A stretch of DNA of 64,000 nucleotides from Bacteroidota bacterium (GCA_017857395.1 JAFMDF010000012.1:1-64000); one strand, 5' to 3'. Numbered from the stretch's first letter, positions 1 through 9,537 are shown. Notes: generated from the letters alone by a model not told the origin. Numbers and translations are program-made.

Positions 1-15
1 AAGCAATAGTTTTGC

Positions 16-591
16 CTATTTTTTTTGAACGTCTTTCCGTCCAAAGTCTAAAATATTTACAGGGTCAAGAATAGGCCAAACATTAAAACTTTTGGTTTCC
101 GGATAGTATTTCATTTGTCCACCATAAATCTGCAAATTCCCTTCATCTGTTGCTATCCTATCTTCTGCTCTAACTAAAAACCTAGGTGCTAGTTTTTTTT
201 CGTGTACCGCATTTCTCATCATTGGCAGATATTTTAGGCGTACTTCTATACTCGAATGTTGAAGAACATTACAGATTGTCAAATTACCTTCCTCTCCAAT
301 CATTTCTTTCGTCGGCCAGCCATATTTATTAAGTAGGTCTTTTACCTTTTTCTCATTAACAATATGGTTCTGCTCGTATATTGCTTGCTGTTTATTAAAC
401 CCTTCTGTATCTGGGCCATGAATTCTCATTAAAGAATCTCTCAATCTTAGCGGTTCTTGTTCTGCAGTCCATATAGTATCCAGCATAGCAATTAAGTCTA
501 TAGGAGTTTGTTCAGCTACTGTTTCATTGCGCTCCTGCTTCTTTGAACAAGCGATGGCTAAAAGTAAAGTGAATAGGAGTATTAATCTCAT
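16..591 (-). CDS. DUF6624-like lipoprotein
   Basis: A 191-residue protein of unknown function. The N-terminus is a lipoprotein signal: a hydrophobic run ending in LAIAC, with Cys15 as the probable lipidated residue, so it should sit in the envelope facing the periplasm or outside. The C-terminal half (from YGWPTKEMIGEEGN through IYGGQ) resembles the DUF6624 family, which has no assigned activity. I chose the ATG at 591; an in-frame TTG at 609 would only add six residues before the signal peptide. The gene ends 15 bases from the window edge, so its downstream neighbour is not visible. The family call comes from recalled motif similarity only. Confidence 0.7.
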   Translation of the reverse strand: MRLILLFTLLLAIACSKKQERNETVAEQTPIDLIAMLDTIWTAEQEPLRLRDSLMRIHGPDTEGFNKQQAIYEQNHIVNEKKVKDLLNKYGWPTKEMIGEEGNLTICNVLQHSSIEVRLKYLPMMRNAVHEKKLAPRFLVRAEDRIATDEGNLQIYGGQMKYYPETKSFNVWPILDPVNILDFGRKDVQKK

Positions 592-1219
592 TTTTAATAT
601 TAAATTCAAGTTGCGGACAATTGTTGTATTGCTATATAGTTTTATTGTTACTGCGCTGGATAATCCTTAAATCGAGATTTTTTTAGTTCCACTAAAAATA
701 TAACCATTTTGAAACATTTCAGCTTTCTCCGAAACTTGGGTTATTAAATTAATAGGTTTCTTTTAAATACTATACTAGATGCTTTTCTCGCAACCTATAT
801 CCAAGTTCTGTGTTCTAAGATTGCTTCTCTAGTAAATATACGTCAGAATAAGACAAATGAAGCACATTTTTTCAGATGAATACTAGAGCATTTAAATAAC
901 AATACGATTATTCAATATAATAAACATATATATTGTTTATGCTTTAAAGATGTAGTAATAATTTATGGAAAATAAGAGATGACGTAGTAAAGAAGTAGTA
1001 AAAATATAGATTTTTTTATATTTGTAGTATTAGAGATGTAATAATTTTTTATTATAAAGGAAAGCATAACCCTAATTTTGTTTCTTAATTTAAGGCATTG
1101 CAAAAGAAAATTTTATATTTGATTAAATTCAAAATTATTTCGTAAATCCTATTTTAAATATTTTCTTTTAACATGTAGTATTTCTAATTACTTCTAAAAA
1201 ATAATAAAACCACTCAGTT
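592..1219. other. AT-rich intergenic region, no gene seen
   Basis: This 628-base gap separates two divergently transcribed genes and should hold both promoters. I see no open frame of note. Two matches to the Bacteroidota -7 motif TAnnTTTG read towards the right-hand gene (TATATTTG at 1017-1024 and at 1114-1121), but neither has a TTG box at the expected 19-23 base spacing. The stretch 950-1045 is rich in the repeated word GTAGTA or GTAATA. Confidence 0.4.
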
Positions 1220-3409
1220 ATGAAAAGAAACTTACAATTACTTATTATGAAAAGAATTTCCTTTTCACTCTTACTATTATTTACAGTCACTACTGTTTTT
1301 GCTCAAGTAGCAGGAACATGGAAATTAGCGCCTACTGCAGGAGCTTTAGCAGTTGGCCCAACTCAAGGAGATTTTTCTTGGTGGTCCAATAGTGCTGGAG
1401 ATGTAAGCACAAGAGCCTGCTTATTTGATGATAAATTTGTTTTTGGGGAAGACGGTACTTTTACCAACGTACAAGATGGAGAAACTTGGTTGGAAGCATG
1501 GCAAGGGACAGATCCAGAAGGTTGTGGTACATCAGTTGCCCCACATGATGGTTCTAACGCTGCCACTTGGGCGTATGACGAAGCTGCAGGGACAATTACG
1601 TTGACTGGAGTTGGCGCACATTTAGGATTAGCAAAAGTAAATAATGCAGGAGAATTAACTTCTCCAGCAGCTGCACCAGGATCTATTACCTATCCTGTAG
1701 TTATTGAAGGTAATACAATGACAGTTGATATTGATTTCGGTGGAGGATTCTGGCATTTTGTTTTTGAGAAACAAGCTGAAACGGAACCAGAACCTGAAAC
1801 TTCTCCATTAGCAGGAGCATGGAAATTGGCGCCTACTGCAGGAGCTTTAGCTGTTGGTCCAACGCAAGGAGATTTTTCTTGGTGGTCAAATAGCGCTGGC
1901 GATGTAGCGACAAGAGCCTGTTTATTTGATGATAAATTTGTTTTTGGAGCGGATGGTACATTTAGTAATGTACAAGATGGAGAAACTTGGTTAGAAGCAT
2001 GGCAAGGAATGGACCCAGAAGGTTGTGGTGCATCAGTTGCGCCTCACGATGGATCAAATGCGGCCACTTGGGCGTATGATGAAGCGGCAGGGACAATTAC
2101 ATTGACTGGAGTTGGCGCACATTTAGGATTAGCCAAAGTAAATAATGCAGGAGAATTGACTTCTCCAGCAGCTGCACCAGCGTCTATTACCTACCCAGTA
2201 GTAATTGATGGTGATGCGATGACGGTTGATATTGATTTCGGTGGAGGATTCTGGCATTTTGCTTTTGTAAAAGATACTGGAGTAGTAGATCCAGAACCAG
2301 AACCTGAAACATCAGATGTAACTTTCGGTGTAGATATGAGTGGATATGGAGCAGCATTTACTCAAGTGTATGTTAGTGGTTCTTTAAATGGTTGGGCTGG
2401 AGATGCGAACCCTTTAGCAGATGAAGATGGTGATGGCGTTTGGACAGGAGTAATTGCACTTGCTGCGGGTGATTATGATTATAAATTTACTTTAGATAAT
2501 TGGGCGATACAAGAAGAATTTGTAGCAGGTGCACCATGTACAGCTACTTTTGGCGACAATAACGAATTTGTCAATAGAGTCATAACTGTAGGTGGTGACA
2601 TGGAAGTTTGTTTTAATTGGAACTCATGTGATGCATGTGGAACAACTGTAGAGCCAGAACCAGAACCTGAAACAGGCGTAGCAGGAACGTGGAAATTAGC
2701 TCCTATAGCACAAGCTTTAGCAGTTGGCCCAACGCAAGGAGATTTTTCTTGGTGGTCAAATAGCGCTGGCGATGTAGCGACAAGAGCTTGTTTATTTGAT
2801 GATAAATTTGTTTTCGGAGCGGATGGTACATTTAGTAATGTACAAGATGGAGAAACTTGGTTGGAAGCATGGCAAGGAGTAGCTGCAGAAAGTTGTGGTG
2901 CACCAGTTGCCCCGCATGATGGGTCTAATGCTGCTACTTGGGCTTTCGATGAAGCTGCAGGAACAGTTACATTGACTGGAGTTGGCGCACATTTAGGCTT
3001 AGCTAAAGTAAATAATGCAGGAGAATTGACTTCTCCAGCAGGAGCACCAGCGTCTATTACTTATCCAGTAGTGGTTGATGGTAATACGATGACGGTTGAT
3101 ATAGATTTTGGTGGAGGATTCTGGCATTTTGTCTTTGAGAGAGAAGTTACAAGCAGTACAAGTTTTGAAGTGGTACAGGAAGACTTATTTAGCTTTTCCC
3201 CGAATCCTGCAAGTGGTCAAATTCAAATCAAATCTGACGAAGTAATTGATGAATTAATGATTCACGATATTACTGGTAAAATCTTAGTGATGAAAAATAA
3301 GCCATCATCTAATGAAACAGTAGATGTTTCTGGTCTAACAAGTGGTTTGTATATCATACAAATCCGTGTTGGTCATAAAATATCCGTAGAAAAGTTGTCA
3401 ATTAAATAG
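1220..3409 (+). CDS. secreted T9SS protein with three copies of a beta-glucan-locus domain
   Basis: A 729-residue secreted protein. A signal peptide ends at FAQ (residue 29); an in-frame Met10 (1247) is an equally good start. Three near-identical domains of about 153 residues follow (each opening AGxWKLAP and ending GGGFWHFxF), separated by acidic-proline linkers (EPEPET type). Between copies two and three lies an E-set/CBM48-like module (VTFGVDMSGYGAAFTQVYVS to NSCDACG). The last 75 or so residues are a T9SS type A sorting domain (FSFSPNPASGQIQIK, then a GLYIIQI strand and a final VEKLSIK). It is therefore exported by the Por machinery and probably held on the surface or released. It sits directly upstream of a SusCD pair and a GH16 enzyme, and shares its domain with the lipoprotein at 8591. 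I infer glucan binding, but no catalytic motif is visible. Confidence 0.8.
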   Translation: MKRNLQLLIMKRISFSLLLLFTVTTVFAQVAGTWKLAPTAGALAVGPTQGDFSWWSNSAGDVSTRACLFDDKFVFGEDGTFTNVQDGETWLEAWQGTDPEGCGTSVAPHDGSNAATWAYDEAAGTITLTGVGAHLGLAKVNNAGELTSPAAAPGSITYPVVIEGNTMTVDIDFGGGFWHFVFEKQAETEPEPETSPLAGAWKLAPTAGALAVGPTQGDFSWWSNSAGDVATRACLFDDKFVFGADGTFSNVQDGETWLEAWQGMDPEGCGASVAPHDGSNAATWAYDEAAGTITLTGVGAHLGLAKVNNAGELTSPAAAPASITYPVVIDGDAMTVDIDFGGGFWHFAFVKDTGVVDPEPEPETSDVTFGVDMSGYGAAFTQVYVSGSLNGWAGDANPLADEDGDGVWTGVIALAAGDYDYKFTLDNWAIQEEFVAGAPCTATFGDNNEFVNRVITVGGDMEVCFNWNSCDACGTTVEPEPEPETGVAGTWKLAPIAQALAVGPTQGDFSWWSNSAGDVATRACLFDDKFVFGADGTFSNVQDGETWLEAWQGVAAESCGAPVAPHDGSNAATWAFDEAAGTVTLTGVGAHLGLAKVNNAGELTSPAGAPASITYPVVVDGNTMTVDIDFGGGFWHFVFEREVTSSTSFEVVQEDLFSFSPNPASGQIQIKSDEVIDELMIHDITGKILVMKNKPSSNETVDVSGLTSGLYIIQIRVGHKISVEKLSIK
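1310..3139 (+). repeat. three long intragenic direct repeats
   Basis: Units at about 1310-1768, 1811-2268 and 2681-3139 encode the triplicated domain. They are very similar at nucleotide level, including long identical blocks such as the stretch after GATTTTTCTTGGTGG. This suggests recent duplication or ongoing gene conversion and makes the copy number prone to slippage or assembly collapse. Confidence 0.9.
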
Positions 3410-3417
3410 ACAAAAAT

Positions 3418-3480
3418 GAAGTACCTATTATTAAATAATCGCCGTTTCTAATGAGCCTATTGTTTGATAGTAGGTACTTC
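3418..3480 (+). terminator. hairpin after the triplicated-domain gene
   Basis: GAAGTACCTA (3418-3427) pairs perfectly with TAGGTACTTC (3471-3480), and the stem extends inwards with a few G-T pairs. It begins nine bases after the stop codon. There is no clear T-tract, so it may be an RNA-stabilising or processing hairpin rather than a classical terminator. Confidence 0.45.
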
Positions 3481-3551
3481 CACCTAAAATATTTGAAAAC
3501 ATCATTTGAAAATTTGCATTTAACAAAAAAATTAGGCTTTCATAGATAGTT

Positions 3552-3590
3552 GGAGGGGGTATTTTATTGATACCCCCTTCCATTATCTTT
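3552..3590 (+). terminator. rho-independent terminator
   Basis: GGGGGTAT (3555-3562) pairs with ATACCCCC (3570-3577) around a 7-base loop, with extra pairs outside, followed by a T-rich run (ATTATCTTTTA). It lies 140 bases after the triplicated-domain gene and before susC, so the two are probably separate transcription units. Confidence 0.7.
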
Positions 3591-3787
3591 TATCTAAAAA
3601 ATATAATTCACTAGGTTTTTGAATTGGACATTTGGTTTGTTTTTTAATAGGAACATTATTCGATTCTCCAATCTTTTTTTTATTTAAAAAGGTAAGGTTT
3701 AAAAAGCTGATTGAATTTGGGGATTACTTGCTGGAATTATAAAAATTTAGACTTCATAAGTCTGCTATTAAATTTGACTCAAAGTGT

Positions 3788-6700
3788 ATGAAAAATAAAT
3801 TAATAATTTTTACCCTTTTCTGGCTACTAGGTAGCTTTAGCACATTTGCTCAAAACCAAATTAGCGGACTCATTACAGATAGTACAGGAGAACCCTTAAT
3901 TGGTGCGTCTATTCTGATTAAAGGCACAAATTCTGGAACAATTACTGATTATGATGGGAAATATGAATTGACGCTTGAATCAGATCAAAAAATCTTACAA
4001 GTATCCTATACGGGCTATGAAGAACAAGAAATTACGGTAGGAAATAGAACAGTTGTTAATATTACATTGGCTGAAAGTATTTCTCTAATTGATGAGGTAG
4101 TTGTAGTAGGCTATGGTACCCAAAAACGTAGTAAAATTAGTGGCGCAGTTTCGACGGTTACTTCAGACGAAATCACTGAAGCGCCTGTATTAAGAGCAGA
4201 ACAAGCTTTGCAAGGAAGAATTGCAGGGGTGCAAGTCTCTCAAAATTCAGGCTCACCAGGAAGTGCATTAACCGTAAGAGTTAGAGGTGTTGGTACTATT
4301 AATAATAGTGACCCTCTATATATTGTAGATGGTATTCCTGTTGAAGGTATTGATTTTTTAAATCCAAATGATATTGAATCTATCAATGTCCTAAAAGATG
4401 CAGCATCTTCTGCCATCTATGGAGCTAGAGGTGCAAATGGAGTTGTTTTAATCACCACCAAAGGAGGAAAAACAAACCAAGCAGGCAAGGTAAGTTATGA
4501 TGCTTATTATGGCGTACAAAGCCCTTGGAAAAAAATGAATTTATTAAACGCTAGAGAATATGCGATTCTTTCTAATGAAGCAAATATTAATTCTGGAAAT
4601 ATCCCTTTACAAGAATTCGCCAATCCTGACCAATTAGGAGAAGGAACTGATTGGCAATCCGCCATTTTTCAAGACGCACCTATATATAGTCATCAATTAA
4701 GTTTTTCAGGAGGAAGTGAGCGTTCTAGCTACACGGCCTCTGGAAACTATTTTGTTCAAGATGGAATTATTGGTGGTCGAAAAGCTGGCTTTGAACGATA
4801 TACCGTTCGCCTCAACTCAAGAAATCAATTAAAAGACTGGTTAACTATTGGTAATACCTTAGGTTTTACCTACTTGACTAGAAACGCTGTACCTGAAAAT
4901 AATGAATTTGCAACGCCTTTGGTTCGTGCTTTAAATATGGATCCAGTGACACCAGTTCGTAAACCTGATGGCACTTTTGCTTATTCTTATTATTCAGATA
5001 CAGATATTACTAACCCTATAAATGCCATTCAACAAATTAATGATAAGTGGACCACTCACAGAATTGTAGGTTCTGTTTATGGAGAAGCGGAGATAACCCA
5101 AAAAATCAAATTTAGGTCTGTTTACAGTGTAGATGCAACTTTTGCTACTAGAGATATATTCCGACCTAGTTTTGATTTAAGTATTAATCCGCTTTTAAGT
5201 GATGCACCAGCAGGAGAGAAAAACTTCATTAATGGAGTCTCTAAAGAAAATAACACTTGGCGAAATTGGCAATGGGAAAATGTAGTTACTTATAACGATG
5301 TTTATGCAGATAGACATAATGTCGGGCTTACTTTAGGAACGACTGTTTTAAACAATCGTTTTGACTATGCTGGAGGAAGCAATACTAATCTACCAAGCAA
5401 CGACCCTAAGGATGCCTACATTTCTAATACCATTGACCCCATTGCATCCCAAGGTGCTTATGCAGGTGCAACAGAGTCTGCTTTATTATCCTTCTTCGGT
5501 AAGGTGAATTATGACCTCGATGACAAATATCTATTTTCTGCTACTTTTAGAGCAGATGGATCTTCTCGATTTGGTCGAAATAATAGATACGGTTATTTTC
5601 CATCTTTCTCTTTAGGTTGGGTAATTAATCGAGAAGATTTTTGGTCAATGGATAACGTTAGTTTATTTAAATTAAGAGCAAGTTGGGGACAAAATGGAAA
5701 TGATAAAATCGGAGATTATAGTTTTTCTACTATTGTAAATGCTGGACAAAATTATACTTTCGGAGATGGAGAAATTATTACTAACGGAAATGTACCATTA
5801 GTGTCTGCCAATCCTGATTTAAAATGGGAAACCAGTACACAAACGGATATCGGATTAGATGTAGAAATGTATGATGGTAAAATCAATTTTGTAGCAGATT
5901 ACTACATCAAGACTACTTCGGATATGTTATACGCAGCCCCGATTCCTTTTGTGGCAGGTACACAAGCACCTGTAAGGAACATTGGAGAAGTAGAAAATAA
6001 GGGCTTAGAATTGTCTCTAAGTTACAGGAATAGAGATAATGCGTTTAAGTATAGTGTTAGTGCAAATGTTGCTTTTGTTTCTACAGATGTACTTAGTTTA
6101 GGAGAAGGCGGAGACCCTATTACAACAGGTAATGTATTTTCAGCAGGTGCAGCGGCAAGAACAGAAGTTGGCCACCCAATTGCTTCTTTTTATGGATATG
6201 TAACAGATGGCTTATTCCAAAACCGACAAGAAATAGAAAGACATGCTTTTCAGAATGAAAATACGGCTCCAGGAGATATTCGATTTAAAGATTTGAATGA
6301 AGATGGGATTATTAATAACTTCGATAGAGATTATATAGGCAATCCAACCCCAGATTTTACTTATGGAATTAACGCCGATTTTGAATACAAAGGTTTTGAT
6401 GTTAGCTTATTTCTTCAAGGAGTTCAAGGCAACGATATTTTTAATGGTATTGTTCGCTATGATTTTTCTTATACCAACCGACCACAATCTGTCTTAAATC
6501 GCTGGACAGGGGAGGGCACTTCTAACTTTGAACCAAGAGTGACTGTTAACGATCCCAATTTCAATGCTAGAGTTTCTGACCGATTTGTCGAAGATGGGTC
6601 GTATATAAGATTAAAGAATGTACAGATTGGTTATAGCTTGCCAAAATCGTTAATTAGTAAATTAAAAATTGATAAATTTCGATTATATCTAAGTGCTCAG

Positions 6701-6838
6701 AATTTATTAACTATTACCGATTATTCTGGTTTAGACCCTGAAATCGGTGCGACACAAGGGGCTTTAGATTTAGGAATTGACCGTGGTTTTTATCCTCAAT
6801 CTCGCACCTTTTTAGGTGGGGTGAATATTACGTTTTAA
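3788..6838 (+). CDS. SusC/RagA-family TonB-dependent outer-membrane transporter
   Basis: A 1016-residue transporter that should import oligosaccharides across the outer membrane using TonB energy. A signal peptide ends in TFAQ. A carboxypeptidase-D-like regulatory domain follows (about 24-103, ISGLITDSTGEPLIGASI). The TonB-box and plug region comes next (IDEVVVVGYGTQKRSKISG, then RAEQALQGRIAGVQV), and then a long 22-strand type barrel ending with the usual aromatic residue (GGVNITF). Length is typical of the SusC family. It is followed 127 bases later by its SusD partner. A GH16 enzyme in the same cluster makes beta-1,3-glucan or a mixed-linkage glucan the likely cargo; this is inferred from context. 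Confidence 0.95.
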   Translation: MKNKLIIFTLFWLLGSFSTFAQNQISGLITDSTGEPLIGASILIKGTNSGTITDYDGKYELTLESDQKILQVSYTGYEEQEITVGNRTVVNITLAESISLIDEVVVVGYGTQKRSKISGAVSTVTSDEITEAPVLRAEQALQGRIAGVQVSQNSGSPGSALTVRVRGVGTINNSDPLYIVDGIPVEGIDFLNPNDIESINVLKDAASSAIYGARGANGVVLITTKGGKTNQAGKVSYDAYYGVQSPWKKMNLLNAREYAILSNEANINSGNIPLQEFANPDQLGEGTDWQSAIFQDAPIYSHQLSFSGGSERSSYTASGNYFVQDGIIGGRKAGFERYTVRLNSRNQLKDWLTIGNTLGFTYLTRNAVPENNEFATPLVRALNMDPVTPVRKPDGTFAYSYYSDTDITNPINAIQQINDKWTTHRIVGSVYGEAEITQKIKFRSVYSVDATFATRDIFRPSFDLSINPLLSDAPAGEKNFINGVSKENNTWRNWQWENVVTYNDVYADRHNVGLTLGTTVLNNRFDYAGGSNTNLPSNDPKDAYISNTIDPIASQGAYAGATESALLSFFGKVNYDLDDKYLFSATFRADGSSRFGRNNRYGYFPSFSLGWVINREDFWSMDNVSLFKLRASWGQNGNDKIGDYSFSTIVNAGQNYTFGDGEIITNGNVPLVSANPDLKWETSTQTDIGLDVEMYDGKINFVADYYIKTTSDMLYAAPIPFVAGTQAPVRNIGEVENKGLELSLSYRNRDNAFKYSVSANVAFVSTDVLSLGEGGDPITTGNVFSAGAAARTEVGHPIASFYGYVTDGLFQNRQEIERHAFQNENTAPGDIRFKDLNEDGIINNFDRDYIGNPTPDFTYGINADFEYKGFDVSLFLQGVQGNDIFNGIVRYDFSYTNRPQSVLNRWTGEGTSNFEPRVTVNDPNFNARVSDRFVEDGSYIRLKNVQIGYSLPKSLISKLKIDKFRLYLSAQNLLTITDYSGLDPEIGATQGALDLGIDRGFYPQSRTFLGGVNITF

Positions 6839-6844
6839 GAAAAA

Positions 6845-6951
6845 GTAGCTTGGGCTTCTAGCCCGAGTAGGAGACATATTATTAAAAGTGGCTTAGACAT
6901 TTTGCCTGAGAAGTTATTACCTAAACTTCTCGGGCTAGAAGCCCAAGCTAC
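6845..6951. repeat. three REP-like hairpins between susC and susD
   Basis: Three copies of a 26-base element: 6845-6870 (plus), 6888-6913 (plus, degenerate) and 6926-6951 (minus). Each has GTAGCTTRG (GTGG in the second), a 9-base core and CYGAG-AG/TAG. The outer two have identical 23-base sequences facing each other and would fold into a large cruciform or RNA stem. The core GCT-TCT-AGC has a 3-base loop. In an RNA spanning susC and susD this stem could protect or attenuate the transcript. The same family recurs at 57382 and 60260-60324. Confidence 0.8.
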
Positions 6952-6965
6952 CTAAAAAATAAGAA

Positions 6966-8447
6966 ATGAAAAATTTAAAATATTTGAGTTTCGTACTAGT
7001 ATTCCTCTTTGCCTGTCAAAAGGATTTGTTAGAAAAGAGTCCGATTATTGGCGTAACTGAAGATAATTTCTATAAAACGGAAGCAGATGCTATCTCCGCC
7101 GTAAATGGAGCTTATGCTGCTTTACAGTTTGAGTTAACCCCAGCAGGGCATTTTCGTTGGTTTTGGGGAGACATCATGTCTGATGATACTGAAAAAGGAG
7201 GTTCTGGGGCAAATGATGCACCTAATCTAGCGGCATTAGAAAATTTTCAAGGACCAACAAATACTGATTTTTTAGAAGCAGAATGGGCAGCAAATTATGA
7301 AGGAATTTATCGAGCAAATGTAGTTTTAGAAAGAGTGCCACCGATTGAAATGGACGAAACAAAGAAAGCACAAATTTTAGGCGAAGCGAGAACGATTCGA
7401 GCTTGGTTTAATTTCTTACAGGTAACTTACTTTGGAGATGTTCCTTTAGTAGATCAAGTATTAGCGCCTAGTGAGTATACGATTGGTAAAAACCCAGCAG
7501 CAGAAGTTTGGGCATTCATTGAACAGGATTTAATCCAAGCAATTGGGGATTTACCAAAAAGAAGTGAGTATCCTATCGCAGATTTAGGTAGAATTACCAA
7601 AGGAGCAGCACAAGGCTTATTGGTGAAAACTTATTTATTTCAATCTAAATGGGCAGAAGCAAAAGCAATTGCAGAAGATTTAATCAATTCAGGGGAATAT
7701 AATTTGGTTGGAAACTATAATCAGATATTTACGGAAAGTGGAGAAAACAATGCAGAATCTGTTTTTGAAATCCAATACATGAACGCTTCTGGTGGAAACT
7801 GGGGCAGAAATAACGCCAATGAAGGTAGTTTCTCCAATGTTTTTCAAAGAGCAAGAGGGCAATTTGAGGGTTATGGTTTTAATTTACCTACTCAAAATTT
7901 TGTGGATGAATTTTTTAAAGAAGGCGTCGAAGACCCTAGACTAAAGGCAACCGTTTTTAGAGAAGGTGACCTAATGGGAGATAGAGGCTTTTTTACAAAA
8001 GAATCCACTGGATTTCCTCACGATTATTACCCCAAAAAATATTTTAATAACAAAAGTGAGGAAGCACCTTTTGGTGACCCTAATCCAAATGGCGGTACGA
8101 ATGACCGAGTTATTCGCTACGCCGACATTCTATTAATGCACGCCGAAGCTGCTTTTCATACGGGAGATGAAACAGGAGCAAAGACTTCTTTAAATCAAGT
8201 AAGAAGAAGAGTTAATATGCGAGAAATAACGGATAGTGGTAATGCTTTATTAGAAGCCATTTATCATGAAAGAAGAGTAGAATTAGGTCTAGAAGGACAT
8301 CGTTTTTTCGATTTAGTTAGAACAGGTAGAGCTGCTGCTGCCTTAGGATCATTGGGATATAGAGAGGAGGTACATAAAGTATTACCTATTCCTGATTCCC
8401 AAATACAAGCATCTAATGGTACTTTAACTCAGAACTCGGGGTATTAA
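6966..8447 (+). CDS. SusD/RagB-family glycan-binding lipoprotein
   Basis: A 493-residue lipoprotein that caps the SusC transporter on the cell surface and binds glycan. The signal peptide ends in LFACQ with Cys17 as the lipid anchor. The TPR-like SusD fold is recognisable from SPIIGVTEDNFYKTEADAISAVNGAY near the start, the RTIRAWFNFLQ helix, GAAQGLLVKTYL, the RYADILLMHAEAA helix and the terminal HERRVELGLEGHRFFDLVR block. Length and order are standard. It pairs with the SusC gene 127 bases upstream; the gap is filled by REP-like hairpins. Substrate is inferred from the neighbouring GH16 gene. Confidence 0.95.
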   Translation: MKNLKYLSFVLVFLFACQKDLLEKSPIIGVTEDNFYKTEADAISAVNGAYAALQFELTPAGHFRWFWGDIMSDDTEKGGSGANDAPNLAALENFQGPTNTDFLEAEWAANYEGIYRANVVLERVPPIEMDETKKAQILGEARTIRAWFNFLQVTYFGDVPLVDQVLAPSEYTIGKNPAAEVWAFIEQDLIQAIGDLPKRSEYPIADLGRITKGAAQGLLVKTYLFQSKWAEAKAIAEDLINSGEYNLVGNYNQIFTESGENNAESVFEIQYMNASGGNWGRNNANEGSFSNVFQRARGQFEGYGFNLPTQNFVDEFFKEGVEDPRLKATVFREGDLMGDRGFFTKESTGFPHDYYPKKYFNNKSEEAPFGDPNPNGGTNDRVIRYADILLMHAEAAFHTGDETGAKTSLNQVRRRVNMREITDSGNALLEAIYHERRVELGLEGHRFFDLVRTGRAAAALGSLGYREEVHKVLPIPDSQIQASNGTLTQNSGY

Positions 8448-8460
8448 TTATTTTATAGAG

Positions 8461-8560
8461 AGAATAGAGCAGAGCACTTTTTATATCATCAGATAGCATT
8501 GGGTATCTTAGAAAGGATTCCTATTTAGGGCTCTTTTCTCTAATCTCTGCTCTCTATTCT
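8461..8560. repeat. inverted repeat after susD
   Basis: AGAATAGAGCAGAGCAC (8461-8477) is mirrored by a near-complementary arm ending at 8560 (CTCTGCTCTCTATTCT), with a 2-base insertion in one arm. A smaller hairpin (AGATAGCA...GTATCT) lies in the loop. It fills the 143-base gap between susD and the next lipoprotein gene and may uncouple their expression levels. Confidence 0.55.
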
Positions 8561-8590
8561 GATTAGTAATCAATAATTTAATAATCAACG

Positions 8591-9427
8591 ATGAATTATA
8601 CCAAAAAAAAATATTTTCCATACTTCCTTTTTTTAGGATTACTAGCATTTTCTGCTTGTGACCCATCTATAGATGCCGATATCGCTATTCCTGCATTGCC
8701 AGAATCCCCTATGATGTCCCTTGAAGCGGATGTAGACAATCCCAATAGAATTATCGTAAAAGATTTGTCCAATAACAGCTTTTCTAGAGTTTGGGATTTG
8801 CCAGGAGGGACACCCAATAAATCTACCTTAGCTATTGATACCATTCTTTATACAAAAGCTGGTAATTATGCCATTACTTTACATGCTGCGGCAGAAGGAG
8901 GAGGAGGCACCTCATTTGCGGCCAAAAATATTTCGATTGAGGCAGATGCTATTGTAGATTGCTCAGAAGAAATAGTTTTTTTAACAGGAGGATGTGATAA
9001 TCCTTCAGGGAAATGTTGGACTTTTTCACAAGTCGCTGGCGCTGTTTCAGTTGGGCCTGAACCGGGTAGTACGGAATGGTTTACTTCTTTAGAAGGAGGT
9101 TTAGTTCCTGAGCAATATGATGATTCATTTTGTTTCACTTTTGATGGTTCAGGATTTCAATATCTAAATAATGGGCAAACGATTGATCCGTTTAATGGTT
9201 ACGCTCCTGTTGATATTGATCCACCAACTGATTTAACTTATTTTTTAGCATTGAATGCTGGCGAAAATGGAGAGACTAGAATTGTTTTACCAGAGGGCGC
9301 TTTTATAGGGGTTATGGATTCTGGCCCCTTATATGATATTATCCTTTTGACGGAGGATGAATTGGTTGTTCGGAGTCAAATTCTAAATGCAGATGGTTGG
9401 TTTGATTTATATTTTGTGGCTCGATAA
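8591..9427 (+). CDS. surface lipoprotein with PKD-like and glucan-locus domain (SGBP-like)
   Basis: A 278-residue lipoprotein (signal peptide ending FSACD, Cys23). Residues about 35-120 look like a PKD/Ig fold (NSFSRVWDLPGG, then GNYAITLHA). The C-terminal 145 residues match the module that is triplicated in the protein at 1220: compare KCWTFSQVAGAVSVGPEPG with TWKLAPTAGALAVGPTQG, followed in both by a W-containing segment, a DD-FxF strand and NxQD/QT. Position after susD is where surface glycan-binding proteins usually lie in such loci, so a role in binding glucan at the surface is inferred. No catalytic residues are recognised. Confidence 0.75.
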   Translation: MNYTKKKYFPYFLFLGLLAFSACDPSIDADIAIPALPESPMMSLEADVDNPNRIIVKDLSNNSFSRVWDLPGGTPNKSTLAIDTILYTKAGNYAITLHAAAEGGGGTSFAAKNISIEADAIVDCSEEIVFLTGGCDNPSGKCWTFSQVAGAVSVGPEPGSTEWFTSLEGGLVPEQYDDSFCFTFDGSGFQYLNNGQTIDPFNGYAPVDIDPPTDLTYFLALNAGENGETRIVLPEGAFIGVMDSGPLYDIILLTEDELVVRSQILNADGWFDLYFVAR

Positions 9428-9537
9428 TTAAGATACATTTTGATTGTATATAAGCTGTACATAATCATTCGATCACACAATTTTTTAAATTGTTAACATA
9501 GTGCTGTTAGGTCTACTTATTTGATTAAAAAATTAAC

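Noticed and set aside
1363-1566. Antisense open frames inside the triplicated-domain gene (also 2792-2992)
   Set aside because: They mirror a clearly coding strand with strong domain content and recur because the domain repeats; no independent start or family support.
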